Assembly (NCBI GenBank): GCA_946800325.1
Contig: OX326957.1
Span: 20,213,007-20,277,006, forward strand
Length of the DNA: 64,000 nt
Reading direction: 5' to 3'
Source: Luzula sylvatica
Taxonomy: Eukaryota > Streptophyta > Magnoliopsida > Poales > Juncaceae
Shown: piece by piece, positions 1-12,000 of the stretch
How positions within the stretch are numbered: the stretch's first letter is position 1
How the letters are laid out: each line of letters opens with the position of its first letter
Translations under genes and position numbers: made by a program
The notes under the pieces: generated by a model
Databases searched by the model: none
What the model saw: the letters and a program-made list of their open reading frames with translations, nothing else
What the model was told of the DNA's origin: nothing

Positions 1-1045
1 TAGGGGGTAAAAATCTCGGAAGGGGGGGTAGGGAGTAAAAATCTCCGAAGGGGTGGTAGGGGGTAAAAATCTCCCAAGGGGGGGTAGGGGGTAAAAATCT
101 CCAAAGGGGGGGTAGGGGGTAAAAATATCCGAAGGGGGGGTAGGGGGTAAAAATCTCTATAGGGGTAGGGGGTAAAAATCTCCAAAGGGGGGGGTAGGGG
201 TAAAAATCTCCAAAGGGGGAGGTAGGGGGTAAAAATCTACAAAGGGGGTGTAGGGGGTAAAAATCTCCAAAGGGGGGGGGATAGGGGGTAAAAATATCCA
301 AAGGGGGGGTAGGGGGTAAAAATCTCTAAAGGGGGGGTAGGGGGTAAAAATCTCCAAAGGGGGGGGGGGGGGGGGGTAGGGGTAAAAATCTCCAAAGGGG
401 GGGTAGGGGGAAAAAATCTCCAAAGGGGGGGTAGGGGGTAAAAATCTCCAAAGGGGGGTAGGGGGTAATAATATCCAAAGGGGGGTAGGGTGTAAAAATC
501 TCTAAAGGGGGGGTAGGGGGTAAAAATCTCCCAAGGGGGGGTAGGGGGTTAAAATCTCCAAAGGGGGGGGTAGGGGGTAAAAATCTCCAAAGGGGGGGTA
601 GGGGGTAAAAATCTCCAAAGGGGGGGTAGGGGGTAAAAATCTCGGTAGGGGGGGGGGGGGGGGTAGGGAGTAAAAATATCCGAAGGGGGGGGGGGGTAGG
701 GGGCAAAAATCTCCAAAGGGGGGGTAGGGGGTAAAAATCTCCAAAGGGGGGGTAGGGGGTAAAAATATCCAAAGGGGGTAGGGGGTTAAAATCTCCCAAG
801 GGGGGGGGGGGGGGGGGGGGGGGTGGTAGGGGGTAAAAATCTCCTAAGGGGGGGTAGGGGGTAAAAATCTCCAAAGAGGGAGTAGGGTGTAAAAATATCC
901 AAAGGGGTGGTAGGGGTAAAAATATACAAAGGGGGGTATGGGGTAAAAATATCAAAAGGGGGGTATGGGGTAAAAATCTCGGAAGGGGGGGTAGGGAGTA
1001 AAAATCTCCGAAGGGGTGGTAGGGGGTAAAAATCTCCCAAGGGGG
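1..1045 (+). repeat. HOR segment, copy 1 of ~6.01-kb duplication
   Basis: The first bases match those starting at 6011 almost base for base; about the first 150 bp differ mainly by one C/T change (ATATCC here, ATATTC in the partner). Shared rare markers follow in the same order: TCTCTATAGGGG at 154 and 6165, the TCTACAAAGGGGGTG variant near 236 and 6246, and the GTATGGGG pair near 936-965 and 6792-6822. The copies drift in G-tract length, so the offset shrinks from 6010 to about 5850 across the segment. Similarity is lost after about 1045, where the following units carry different core variants. Confidence 0.8.
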
Positions 1046-4000
1046 GGTAGGGGGTAAAAATCTCCCAAGGTGGGTAGGGGGTACAAATCTCCAAAGGTGG
1101 GGTAGGGGGTAAAAATCTCCAAAGGGGGGGGGGGGGGGGTAGGGGGTAAAAATATCCAAAGGGGGGGTAGGGGGTAGAAATCTCTAAAGGGGGGGTAGGG
1201 GGTAAAAATCACCAAAGGGGGGGTAGGGTGTAAAAATCTCCGAAGGGGGGGTAGGGGGTAAAAATCTCCAAAGGGTGGGTAGGGGGTAAAAATATCCCAA
1301 GGGGGAGGGGGGGGGGCGGGGTAGGTGGTAAAAATCTCCAAAGGGGGGGTAGGGGGTAAAAATCTCCAAAGGGGGGGTAGGGGGTAAAAATCTCGAAAGG
1401 TGGGGTAGGGTGTAAAAATAACCAAATGAGTGGTAGGGGTAAAAATATCCAAAGGGGGGGTAGGGGGTAAAAATCTCGGAAGGGGGGGTAGGGAGTAAAA
1501 ATCTCCGAAGGGGTGGTAGGGGGTAAAAATCTCCCAAGGGGGGGTAGGGGGTAAAGATCTCCCAAGGGGGGGGTAGGGGGTAAAGATCTCCAAAGGGGGG
1601 GTAGGGGTAAAAATCTCCAAAGGGGGGGTACGGGGTAAAAATCTCTAAAGGGGGGGGGGGGGGGTAGGGGGTAAAAATCTCCCAAGGGGGGGGGGGGGGG
1701 GGGTAGGGGGTAAAAATCTCCAAAGGGGGGTAAAAATATCCAAAGGGGGGTAGGGGGTAAAAATCTCCCAAGGGTGGGGGGGGTAGGGGGTAAAAATCTC
1801 CAAAGGGGGGGTAGGGGTAAAAATCTCCAAAGGGGGGGGGGGGGGTAGGGGGTAAAAATATCCAAAGGGGGGTAGGGGGTAAAAATCTCTAAAGGGGGGG
1901 TAGGGGGTAAAAATCTCCAAAGGGGGGGTAGGGGTAAAAATCTTCAAAGAGGGGGTAGGGGGTAAAAATATCCAAAGGGGGTGTAGGGGGTAAAAATCTC
2001 CAAAGGGGGGGGGGGATAGGGGGTCAAAATATCCAAAGGTGGGGTAGGGGGTAAAAATCTCTAAAGGGGGGGTAGGGGGTAGAAATCTCCAAAGGGGGGG
2101 TAGGGTTAAAAATCTCCAAAGGGGGGGGTAGGGGAAAAATCTCCAAAGGGGGGGGGGGGGGGGGGGTAGGGGGTAAAAATCTCCAAAGGGGGGGGGGGGG
2201 TAGGGGGTAATAATATCCAAAGGGGGGTAGGGGGTAAAAATCTCTAAAGGGGGGGTAGGGGGTAAAAATCTCCCAAGGGGGGGTAGGGGGTAAAAATCTC
2301 CAAATGGGGGGGGGGGGGGGGGGGGGGGGGGTAGGGGGTAAAAATCTCCAAAGGGGTGGTAGGGGTTAAAAATCTCCAAAGGGGGGGTATGGGGTAAAAA
2401 TCTCCAAAGGGGGGGTAGGGGGTAAAAATCTCCAAAGGGGGGGTAGGGGTAAAAATATCCAAAGGGGGGTAAGGGGTAAAAATCTCCCAATGGGGTGGGG
2501 GGTGGGGGGGGGGGGGTAGGGGGTAAAAATCTCCAAAGGGGGGGTAGGGGGTAAAAATCTCCTAAGGGGGGTAGGGGGTAAAAATCTCCAAAGGGGGGGT
2601 AGGGTGTAAAAATATCCAAAGGGGTGGTAGGGGTAAAAATATCCAAAGGGGGGGGGGGGGGGGTAGTGGGTAAAAATCTCGGAAGGGGGGGAAGGGAGTA
2701 AAAATCTCCGAAGGGGTGGTAGGGGGTAAAAATCTCCCAAGGGGGGGTAGGGGGTAAAGATCTCCAAAGGGGGGTAGGGGTAAAAATCTCCAAAGGGGGG
2801 GTAAGGGTAAAAATCTCCAAAGGGGGGGTAGAGGTAAAAATCTCCAAAGGGGGGGTAGGGGTAAAAATCTCCAAAGGGGGGGTAGGGGGTAAAAATCTCA
2901 TAAGGGGGGGTAGGGGTAAAAATCTCCAAAGGGGGGGTAGGGGGAAAAAATCTCCAAAGGGCGGGTAGGGGGTAAAAATCTCCAAAGGGGGGTTAGGGGG
3001 TAATAATTTCCAAAGGGGGGTAGGGGGTAAAAATCTCTAAAGGGGGGGTAGGGGGTAAAAATCTCCAAAGGGGGGGTAGGGGGTAAAAATCTCCAAGGGG
3101 GGGGGTAGGGGGTAAAAATATCCAAAGGGGGGGTAGGGGGTAAAAATCTCTAAAGGGGGTAGGGGGTAAAAATCTCCAAAGGGGGGGTAGGGGTAAAAAT
3201 CTCCAAAGGGGGGGTAGTGGGAAAAAATCTCCAATGGGGGGTAGGGGGTAAAAATCTCCAAAGGGGGGGGGGGGGTAGGGGGTAATAATATCCAAAGGGG
3301 GGTAGGGGGTAAAAATCTCTGAAGGCGGGGTAGGGGGTAAAAATCTCCAAAGGCGGGGTAGGGGGTAAAAATCTCCAAGGGGGGGGGGGGGGTAGGGGGT
3401 AAAAATATCCAAATGGGGGGGTAGGGGGTAAAAATTTCTAAAGGGAGGGGGGTAGGGGGTAAAAATCTCCAAAGGGGGGGGGGGGGGTAGGGGTAAAAAT
3501 CTCCAAAGGGGGGGTAGGGTGAAAAAAATCTCCAAAGGGGGGGTAGGGGGTAAAAATCTCCAAAGGGGGGGTAGGGGGTAATAATATCCAAAGGGGGGTA
3601 GGGAGTAAAAATCTCTAAAGGGGGGGTAGGGGTAAAAATCTCCCAAGGGGGGGTAGGGGGTAAAAATCTCCAAAGGGGGGGTAGGGGGTAAAAATCTCCA
3701 AAGGGGGGGTAGGGTGTAAAAATCTGCAAAGGGGGGGGGGGGGGGGGGGGGGGGGGTTGGGGGTAAAAATCTCGGTAGGGGGGGGGGGGTAGGGAGTAAA
3801 AATCTCCGAAGGGGGGGGGGGGGGTAGGGGGTAAAAATCTCCAAAGGGGGAGTAGGCGGTAGGGGGTAAAAATCACCAAAGGGGGGGGTAGGGTGTAAGA
3901 ATCTCCAAAGGGGTGGGTAGGATGTAAAAATATCCAAAGGGGTGGTAGGGGTAAAAATATCCAAAAGGGGGGTAGGGGGTAAAAATCTCGGAAGGGGGGG

Positions 4001-6010
4001 GTAGGGAGTAAAAATCTCCGAAGGGGTGGTAGGGGGTAAAAATCTCCCAAGGGGGGGTAGGGGGTACAAATCTCCAAAGGGGGGGTAAGGGGTAAAAATA
4101 TCCGAAGGGGGGGTAGGGGGTAAAAATCTCCAAAGGGGGGGTAGTGCGAAAAAATCTCCAATGGGGGGTAGGGGGTAAAAATCTCCAAAGGGGGGGGGGG
4201 GGGGTAGGGGGTAATAATATCCAAAGGGGGGTAGGGGGTAAAAATCTCTGAAGGCGGGGTAGGGGGTAAAAATCTCCCAAGGGGGGGTAGGGGGTAAAAA
4301 TCTCCAAAGGGTAGGGGGTAAAAATCTCCAAAGTGGGGGTAGGGTGTAAAAATCTCCAAAGGGGGGGTAGGGGGTAAAAATCTCGGTAGGGGGGGGGGGG
4401 GTAGGGAGTAAAAATCTCCGAAGGGGGGGGGGGGCGTAGGGGGTAAAAATCTCCAAAGGGGGGGCAGGGGGTAAAAATCTCCAATGGGTGGGTAGGGGGT
4501 AAACATATCCCAAGGGGGAGGGGGGGGGGGGCGGGGTAGGTGGTAAAAATCTCCAAAGGGGGGGTAGGGGGTAAAAATCTCCAAAGGGGGGGTAGGGGGT
4601 AAAAATCTCCAAAGGTGGGGTAGGGTGTAAAAATAACCAAAGGAGTGGTAGGGGTACAAATATCCAAAGGGGGGGTAGGGGGTAAAAATCTCGGAAGGGG
4701 GGGGTAGGGAGTAAAAATCTCCGAAGGGGTGGTAGGGGGTAAAAATCTCCCAAGGGGGGGTAGGGGGTAAAGATCTCCAAAGGGGGGGTAGGGGTAAAAA
4801 TCTCCAAAGGGGGGGTAGGGGTAAAAATCTCCAAAGGGGGGGGGTAGGGGTAAAAATCTCCAAAGGTGGGGGTACGGGGTAAAAATCTCTAAAGGGGGGG
4901 GGGGGGTAGGGGGTAAAAATCTCCCAAGGGGGGGGGGGGGTAGGGGGTAAAAATCTCCAAAGGGGGGGTAGGGGGTAAAAATCTCCAAAGGGGCGGGGGG
5001 GGGGGGGGGGGGTAGGGGGAAAAAATCTCCAAAGGGGGGGTAGGGGGTAAAAATCTCCAAAGGGGGGGGTACGGGCTAATAATATCCAAAGGGGGGTAGG
5101 GGGTAAAAATCTCTAAAGGGTGGGTAGGGGGTAAAAATCTCCAAAGGGGGGGTAGGGGGTAAAAATCTCCAAAGGGGTGGTAGGGGGGAAAAATCTCCAA
5201 AGGGGGGCGTAGGGGGTAAAAATCTCGGTAGGGGGGGGGGGGTGTAGGGAGTAAAAATATCCGAAGGGGGGGGGGTAGGGGGTAAAAATCTCCAAAGGGG
5301 GGGTAGGGGGTAAAAATCTACAAAGGGGGGGTAGGGGGTAAAAATATCCAAAGGGGGGTAGGGGTAAAAATCTCCCAAGGGGGGGGGGGGGGTAGGGGGT
5401 AAAAATCTCCTAAGGGGGGGTAGGGGGTAAAAATCTCCAAAGGGGGGGTAGGGGGTAATAATATCCAAAGGGGGGTAGGGGGTAAAAATCTCTGAAGGGG
5501 GGGTAGGGGGTAAAAATCTCCAAAGGCGGGGTAGGGGGTAAAAATCTCCAAGGGGGGGGGGGGTAGGGGGTAAAAATATCCAAATGGGGGGGTAAGGGGA
5601 AAAAAATCTCCAAAGGGGGGGTTGGGGGTAAAAATCTCCAAAGGGGGGGTAGGGGGTAATAATATCCAAAGGGGGGTAGGGAGTAAAAATCTCTAAAGGG
5701 GGGGTAGGGGGTAAAAATCTCCCAAGGGGGGGTAGGGGGTAAAAATCTCCAAAGGGGGGGTAGGGTGTAAAAATCTGCAAAGGGGGGGGGGGGGGGTAGG
5801 GGGTAAAAATCTCGGTAGGGGGGGGGGGTAGGGAGTAAAAATCTCCGAAGGGGGGGGGTAGGGGGTAAAAATCTCCAAAGGGGGAGTACGCGGTAGGGGG
5901 TAAAAATCACCAAAGGGGGGGGGGGGTAGGGTGTAAGAATCTCCAAAGGGGTGGGTAGGGTGTAAAAATATCCAAAGGGGTGGTAGGGGTAAAAATATCC
6001 AAAAGGGGGG
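1046..6010 (+). repeat. Array domain with CTCGGAA / CTCCGAA / GGTGG module
   Basis: This stretch holds only minisatellite units. A recurring string of consecutive variants is seen many times: a TCTCGGAA unit followed by a GGGAGTAAAAA junction, a TCTCCGAA unit, a GGGGTGGTAGG unit and a CTCCCAAGG unit (for example near 1476, 3984 and 4691). An internal duplication joins about 3540-4060 with about 5600-6080 (offset 2.03-2.08 kb), marked by GGGAGTAAAAATCTCTAAAG at 3601 and 5679 and by the AGTAGGCGG/AGTACGCGG pair at 3851 and 5885. A TCTCGGTAGGG variant recurs near 643, 3772, 4382, 5222 and 5812. No gene is seen. Confidence 0.75.
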
Positions 6011-6910
6011 TAGGGGGTAAAAATCTCGGAAGGGGGGGTAGGGAGTAAAAATCTCCGAAGGGGTGGTAGGGGGTAAAAATCTCCCAAGGGGGGGTAGGGG
6101 GTAAAAATCTCCAAAGGGGGGGTAGGGGGTAAAAATATTCGAAGGGGGGGTAGGGGGGTAAAAATCTCTATAGGGGTAGGGGGTAAAAATCTCCAAAGGG
6201 GGGGTAGGGGTAAAAATCTCCAAAGGGGGGGTAGGGGGTAAAAATCTACAAAGGGGGTGTAGGGGGTAAAAATCTCCAAAGGGGGGGGGATAGGGGGTAA
6301 AAATATCCAAAGGGTGGGTAGGGGGTAAAAATCTCTAAAAGGGGGGTAGGGGGTAAAAATCTCCAAAGGGGGGGGGGGGGGGGGTAGGGGTAAAAATCTC
6401 CAAAGGGGGGGTAGGGGGAAAAAATCTCCAAAGGGGGGGTAGGGGGTAAAAATCTCCAAAGGGGGGTAGGGGGTAATAATATCCAAAGGGGGGTAGGGTG
6501 TAAAAATCTCTAAAGGGGGGGTAGGGGGTAAAAATCTCCCAAGGGGGGGTAGGGGGTTAAAATCTCCAAAGGGGGGGTAGGGGGTAAAAATCTCCAAAGG
6601 GGGGGTAGGGGGTAAAAATATCCAAAGGGGGGTAGGGGGTAAAAATCTCCCAAGGGGGGGGGGGGGGGGGGGGGGGGGGGGTAGGGGGTAAAAATCTCCT
6701 AAGGGGGGGTAGGGGGTAAAAATCTCCAAAGAGGGAGTAGGGTGTAAAAATATCCAAAGGGGTGGTAGGGGTAAAAATATACAAAGGGGGGGTATGGGGT
6801 AAAAATATCAAAAGGGGGGGTATGGAGTAAAAATCTCGGAAGGGGGGGTAGGGAGTAAAAATCTCCGAAGGGGTGGTAGGGGGTAAAAATCTCCCAAGGG
6901 GGGGTAGGGG
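6011..6910 (+). repeat. HOR segment, copy 2 of ~6.01-kb duplication
   Basis: This is the partner of the segment at 1-1045, with the same order of rare variants. It contains a 28-G tract at 6654-6681; the corresponding position in copy 1 (800-823) has 24 G and a following GGTGG variant. Such differences fit replication slippage in the G tract after the duplication, although homopolymer sequencing error cannot be excluded. Confidence 0.78.
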
Positions 6911-9900
6911 GTAACAATCTCCAAAGGGGGGGGTAGGGGGTAAAAATCACCAAAGGGGGGGTAGGGTGTAAAAATCTCCAAAGGGGGGGTAGGGTGTAAA
7001 AATATCCAAAGGGGTGGTAGGGGTAAAAATATCCAATGGGGGGGGGGGGGGTAGGGGGTAAAAATCTCGGAAGGGGGGATAGGGAGTAAAAATCTCCGAT
7101 GGGGTGGTAGGGGGTAAAAATCTCCCAATGGGGGGTAGGGGGTAAAGATCTGCAAAGGGGGGGTAGGGGTAAAAATCTCCAAAGGGGGGGTAGGGGTAAA
7201 AATCTCCAAAGGGGGGGTAGGGGGTAAAAATATCCGAAGGGGGGGTAGGGGGTAAAAATCTCTAAAGGTGGGGTAGGGGGTAAAAATCTCCAAAGGGGGG
7301 GTAGGGGTAAAAATCTCCAAAGGGGGGGTAGGGGGTAAAAATCTCCAAAGGGGGTGTAGGGGGTAAAAATCTCCAAAGGGGGGGGATAGGGGGTAAAAAT
7401 ATCCAAAGGGGGGGGTAGGGGGTAAAAATCTCTAAAGGGGGGGTAGGGGGTAAAAATCTCCAAATGGGGGGTAGGGGTAAAAATCTCCAAAGGGGGGGTA
7501 GGGGTAAAAAATCTCCAAAGGGGGGGTAGGGGGTAAAAATCTCCAAAGGGGGGGTAGGGGGTAATAATATCCAAAGGGGGGTAGGGGTAAAAATCTCCCA
7601 ATGGGGGGTAGGGGGTAAAAATCTCCAAAGGGGGGGTAGGTGGTAAAAATCTTCAAAGGGGGGGGGGGGGGGGGTAGGGGGTAAAAATCTCCAAAGGGGG
7701 GGGGGGGGGTAGGGGGTAAAAATCTCCAAAGGGGGGTAGGGGTAAAAATCTCCAAAGGGGGGGGGGGGTAGGGGGTCAAAATATCCAAAGGGGGGTAGGG
7801 GGTAAAAATCTCTAAAGGGGGGGGGGGGGGGGTAGGGGGTAAAAATCTTCAAAGGGGGGGGGGGGTAGGGGGTAAAAATCTCCAAAGGGGGGGTAGGGGG
7901 TAAAAATCTCGAATGGGGGTGTAGGGAGTAAAAATCTCCCAAGGGGGGGTAGGGGGTAAAAATATCCAAAGGGGGGGTAGGGGGCAAAAAATCTCCCAAG
8001 GGGGGGGGGGGGGGTAGGGGGTAAAAATCTCCAAATGGGGGGGGGGGGGGGGGGGTTAGGGGGTAAAAATCTCCAAAGGGGGGGAAGGGGGTAAAAATCT
8101 CCAAAGGGGGGGGGGGGGGGGGTAGGGGGTAAAAATCTCCAAAGGGGGGGGGTAGGGGTAAAAATCTCCAAAGGGGGGGTAGGGGGTAAAAATCTCCAAA
8201 GGGGGGGTAGGGGGTAAAAATCTTCAAAGGGGGGGTAGGGGGTAAAAATCTCCAAAGGGGGGGTAGGGGGTAAAAATATCCAAAGGGGGGTAGGGGGTAA
8301 AAATCTCGGAAGGGGGGGTGGGTAGGGAGTAAAAATCTCCGAAGGGGGGGGGGGGGGGGTAGGGGGTAAAAATCTCCAAAAGGGGGGTAGGGGGTAAAAA
8401 TATCCAAAGGGTGGGGGAAGGGGGTAAAAATCTCCCAAGGGTGGGGGTAGGGGGTAAAAATCTCCAAAGGGGGGGTAGGGGGTAAAAATCTCCAAAGGGG
8501 GGGTAGGGGGTAAAAATCTCCAAAGGGGGGGTAGGGGGTAAAAATCTCCAAAGGGGGGGTAGGGTGTAAAAATATCCAAAGGGGGGTAGGGGTAAAAATA
8601 TCCAAAGGGGGGTAGGGGGTAAAAATCTCGGAAGGGGGGGTTGTGAGTAAAAATCTCCGAAGGGGTGGTAGGGGGTAAAAATCTCCCAAGGGGGGGTAGG
8701 GGTAAAGATCTCCAAAGGAAGGTTAGGGGTAAAAATCTCCAAAGGGGGGGTAGGGGTAAAAATTTCCAAAGGGGGGGTAGGGGGTAAAAATCTCCAAAGG
8801 GGGGGGGGGGGGGGTAGGGTGTAAAAATCTCCGAAGGGGGGGGGGGGTAGGGGGTAAAAATCTCCAAAGGGGGGGTAGGGGGTAAAAATATCCAAAGGGT
8901 GGGGGTAGGGGGTAAAAATCTCCCAAGGGTGGGGGTAGGGGGTAAAAATCTCCAAAGGGGGGGGGGGGGGTAGGGGGTAAAAATCTCCAAAGGGGGGGGT
9001 AGGGGGTAAAAATCTCCAAAGGGGGGGTAGGGTGTAAAAATATCCAAAGGGGGGTAGGGGTAAAAATATCCAAAGGGGGGTAAGGGGTAAAAATCTCGGA
9101 AGGGGGGGTTGTGAGTAAAAATCTCCGAAGGGGTGGTAGGGGGTAAAAATCTTCCAAGGGGGGGTAGGGGTAAAGATCTCCAAAGGAAGGGTAGGGGTAA
9201 AAATCTCCAAAGGGGGGGTAGGGGTAAAAATCTCCAAAGGGGGGGTAGGGGGTAAAAATCGCTAAAGGGGGGGGGGGGGTAGGGGGTAAAAATCTCCAAA
9301 GGGGGGGGTAGGGGTAAAAATCTCCAAAGGGGGGGTAGGGGGTAAAAATCTCCAAAGGAGGGGGGTAGGGGGTAAAAATCTCCAAAGGGGGGGTAGGGGG
9401 TGAAAATCTTCAAAGGGGGGGGGGGGGGGGGGGGTAGGGGGTAAAAATATCCAAAGGGGGGTAGGGGGTAAAAATCTCTAAAAGGGGGGGGGGGGGTAGG
9501 GGGTAAAAATCTCCCAAGGGGGGGTAGGGGTTAAAAATCTCCAAAGGGGTGGTAGGGGGTAAAAATATCCAAAGAGGGGGTAGGGGGTAAAAATCTCCAA
9601 AGGGGGGGTAGGGGGTAAAAATCTTCAAAGGGGGGTGGGGGGTAGGGGGTAAAAATCTCCAAAGGGGGGGGGGGGGGTAGGGGGTAAAAATCTCCAAAGG
9701 GGGGTAGGGGTAAAAATCTCCAAAGGGGGGGTAAGGGGTAAAAATATCCAAAGGGGGGTAGGGGGTAAAAATCTCTAAAGGGGGGGGGGGGGGGGTAGGG
9801 GGTAAAAATCTCCCAAGGGGGGGGGGGGGGTAGGGGGTAAAAATCTCCAAAGGGGGGGTAGGGGGAAAAATTTCCAAAGGGGGGGTAGGGGGTAAAAATC

Positions 9901-10070
9901 TCCAAAGGGGGGGTAGGGGGTAAAAATCTTCAAAGGGGGGGTAGGGGGTAAAAATCGCCAAAGGGGGGGTAGGGGGTAAAAATCTCCAAGGGGGGGGGGG
10001 GGTAGGGGTAAAAATCTCCAAAGGGGGGTAGGGGGTAAAAATATCCAAAGGGGGGTAGGGGGTAAAAATC
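6911..10070 (+). repeat. Array domain, transition to GGGTGGGGG doublet variants
   Basis: The domain contains minisatellite units only. From about 8.4 kb a new module appears: an ATATCC unit with GGGTGGGGG followed by a CTCCC unit with GGGTGGGGG (8395-8450, 8890-8940). A TTGTGAGTAAAAA junction variant marks two nearby positions, 8641 and 9109 (468 bp apart), indicating a local duplication of about 0.47 kb. No gene is seen. Confidence 0.72.
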
Positions 10071-12000
10071 TCTAAAGGGGGGGGGGGGGGGGGTAGGGGG
10101 TAAAAATCTCCCAGGGGGGGGGGGTAGGGGGTAAAAATCTCCAAAGGGGGGGTAGGGGGAAAAATATCCAAAGGGTGGGGGTAGGGGGTAAATATCTCCA
10201 AAGGGGGGGTAGGGGGTAAAAATCTCGGAAGGGGGGGGGGGGTAGGGAGTAAAAATCTCCGAAGGGGGGGGGGGGTAGGGGGTAAAAATCTCCAAAGGGG
10301 GGGTAGGGGGTAAAAATATCCAAAGGGTGGGGGTAGGGGGTAAAAATCTCCCAAGGGTGGGGGTAGGGGGTAAAAATCTCCAAAGGGGGGGTTGGGGGTA
10401 AAAATCTCCAAAGGGGGGGTAGGGGGTAAAAATCTCCAAAGGGGGGGTAGGGTGTAAAAATATCCAATGGGGGGTAGGGGTAAAAATATCCAAAGGGGGG
10501 TAAGGGGTAAAAATCTCGGAAGGGGGGGTTGTGAGTAAAAATCTCCGAAGGGGTGGTAGGGGGTAAAAATCTCCCAAGGGGGGGTAGGGGTAAAGATCTC
10601 CAAAGGAAGGGTAGGGGTAAAAATCTCCAAAGGGGGGGGGGGGGTAGGGGTAAAAATCTCCAAAGGGGGGGTAGGGGGTAAAAATCTCTAAAGGGGGGGG
10701 GGGGGTAGGGGGTAAAAATCTCCAAAGGGGGGGTAGGGGTAAAAATCTCCAAAGGGGGGGTAGGGGGTAAAAATCTCCAAAAGAGGGGGGGTAGGGGGTA
10801 AAAATCTCCAAAGGGGGGGTAGGGGGTGAAAATCTTCAAAGGGGGGGGGGGGTAGGGGGTAAAAATATCCAAAGGGGGGTAGGGGGTAAAAATCTCTTAA
10901 AGGGGGGGGGGGGTAGGTGGTAAAAATCTCCCAAGGGGGGGTAGGGGGTAAAAATCTCCAAAGGGGGGGTAGGGGGTAAAAATCTCCAAAGGGGGGTAGG
11001 GGGTAAAAATATCCAAAGGGGGGTAGGGGGTAAAAATCTCTAAAGGGGGGGGGGGGGGGTAGGGGGTAAAAATCTCCCAGGGGGGGGGGGGGTAGGGGGT
11101 AAAAATCTCCAAAGGGGGGGTAGGGGGAAAAATATCCAAAGGGTGGGGGTAGGGGGTAAATATCTCCAAAGGGGGGGTAGGGGGTAAAAATCTCGGAAGG
11201 GGGGGGGGGGTAGGGAGTAAAAATCTCCGAAGGGGGGGGGGGGGTAGGGGGTAAAAATCTCCAAAGGGGGGGTAGGGGGTAAAAATATCCAAAGGGTGGG
11301 GGTAGGGGGTAAAAATCTCCCAAGGGTGGGGGTAGGGGGTAAAAATCTCCAAAGGGGGGGTAGGGGGTAAAAATCTCCAAAGGGGGGGTAGGGGGTAAAA
11401 ATCTCCAAAGGGGGGGTAGGGTGTAAAAATATCCAATGGGGGGTAGGGGTAAAAATATCCAAAGGGGGGTAAGGGGTAAAAATCTCGGAAGGGGGGGTTG
11501 TGAGTAAAAATCTCCGAAGGGGTGGTAGGGGGTAAAAATCTCCCAAGGGGGGGTAGGGGTAAAGATCTCCAAAGGAAGGGTAGGGGTAAAAATCTCCAAA
11601 GGGGGGGGGGGGGGGGGGGGGTAGGGGTAAAAATCTCCAAAGGGGGGGTAGGGGGTAAAAATCTCTAAAGGGGGGGGGGGGGGGGGTAGGGGGTAAAAAT
11701 CTCCAAAGGGGGGGTAGGGGTAAAAATCTCCAAAGGGGGGGTAGGGGGTAAAAATCTCCAAAAGAGGGGGGGTAGGGGGTAAAAATCTCCAAAGGGGGGG
11801 TAGGGGGTGAAAATCTTCAAAGGGGGGGGGGGGGGGGGGGGGTAGGGGGTAAAAATATCCAAAGGGGGGTAGGGGGTAAAAATCTCTTAAAGGGGGGGGG
11901 GGGGGGGTAGGTGGTAAAAATCTCCCAAGGGGGGGTAGGGGGTAAAAATCTCCAAAGGGGGGGTAGGGTGTAAAAATATCCAAAGAGGGGGTAGGGGTAA
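10071..12000 (+). repeat. ~0.97-kb HOR, two tandem copies
   Basis: Two adjacent copies start near 10071 and 11039. Markers repeat at nearly constant spacing: TCTAAAGGGG entering a long G tract (10071, 11039), the CTCCCAGGGG variant (about 10109 and 11077), the TTGTGAGTAAAAA variant (10529, 11498) and CTCTTAAAGG (10893, 11883). The offset is 968-990 bp and drifts only through G-tract length. The high agreement points to a recent duplication or recent homogenisation. Confidence 0.82.
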
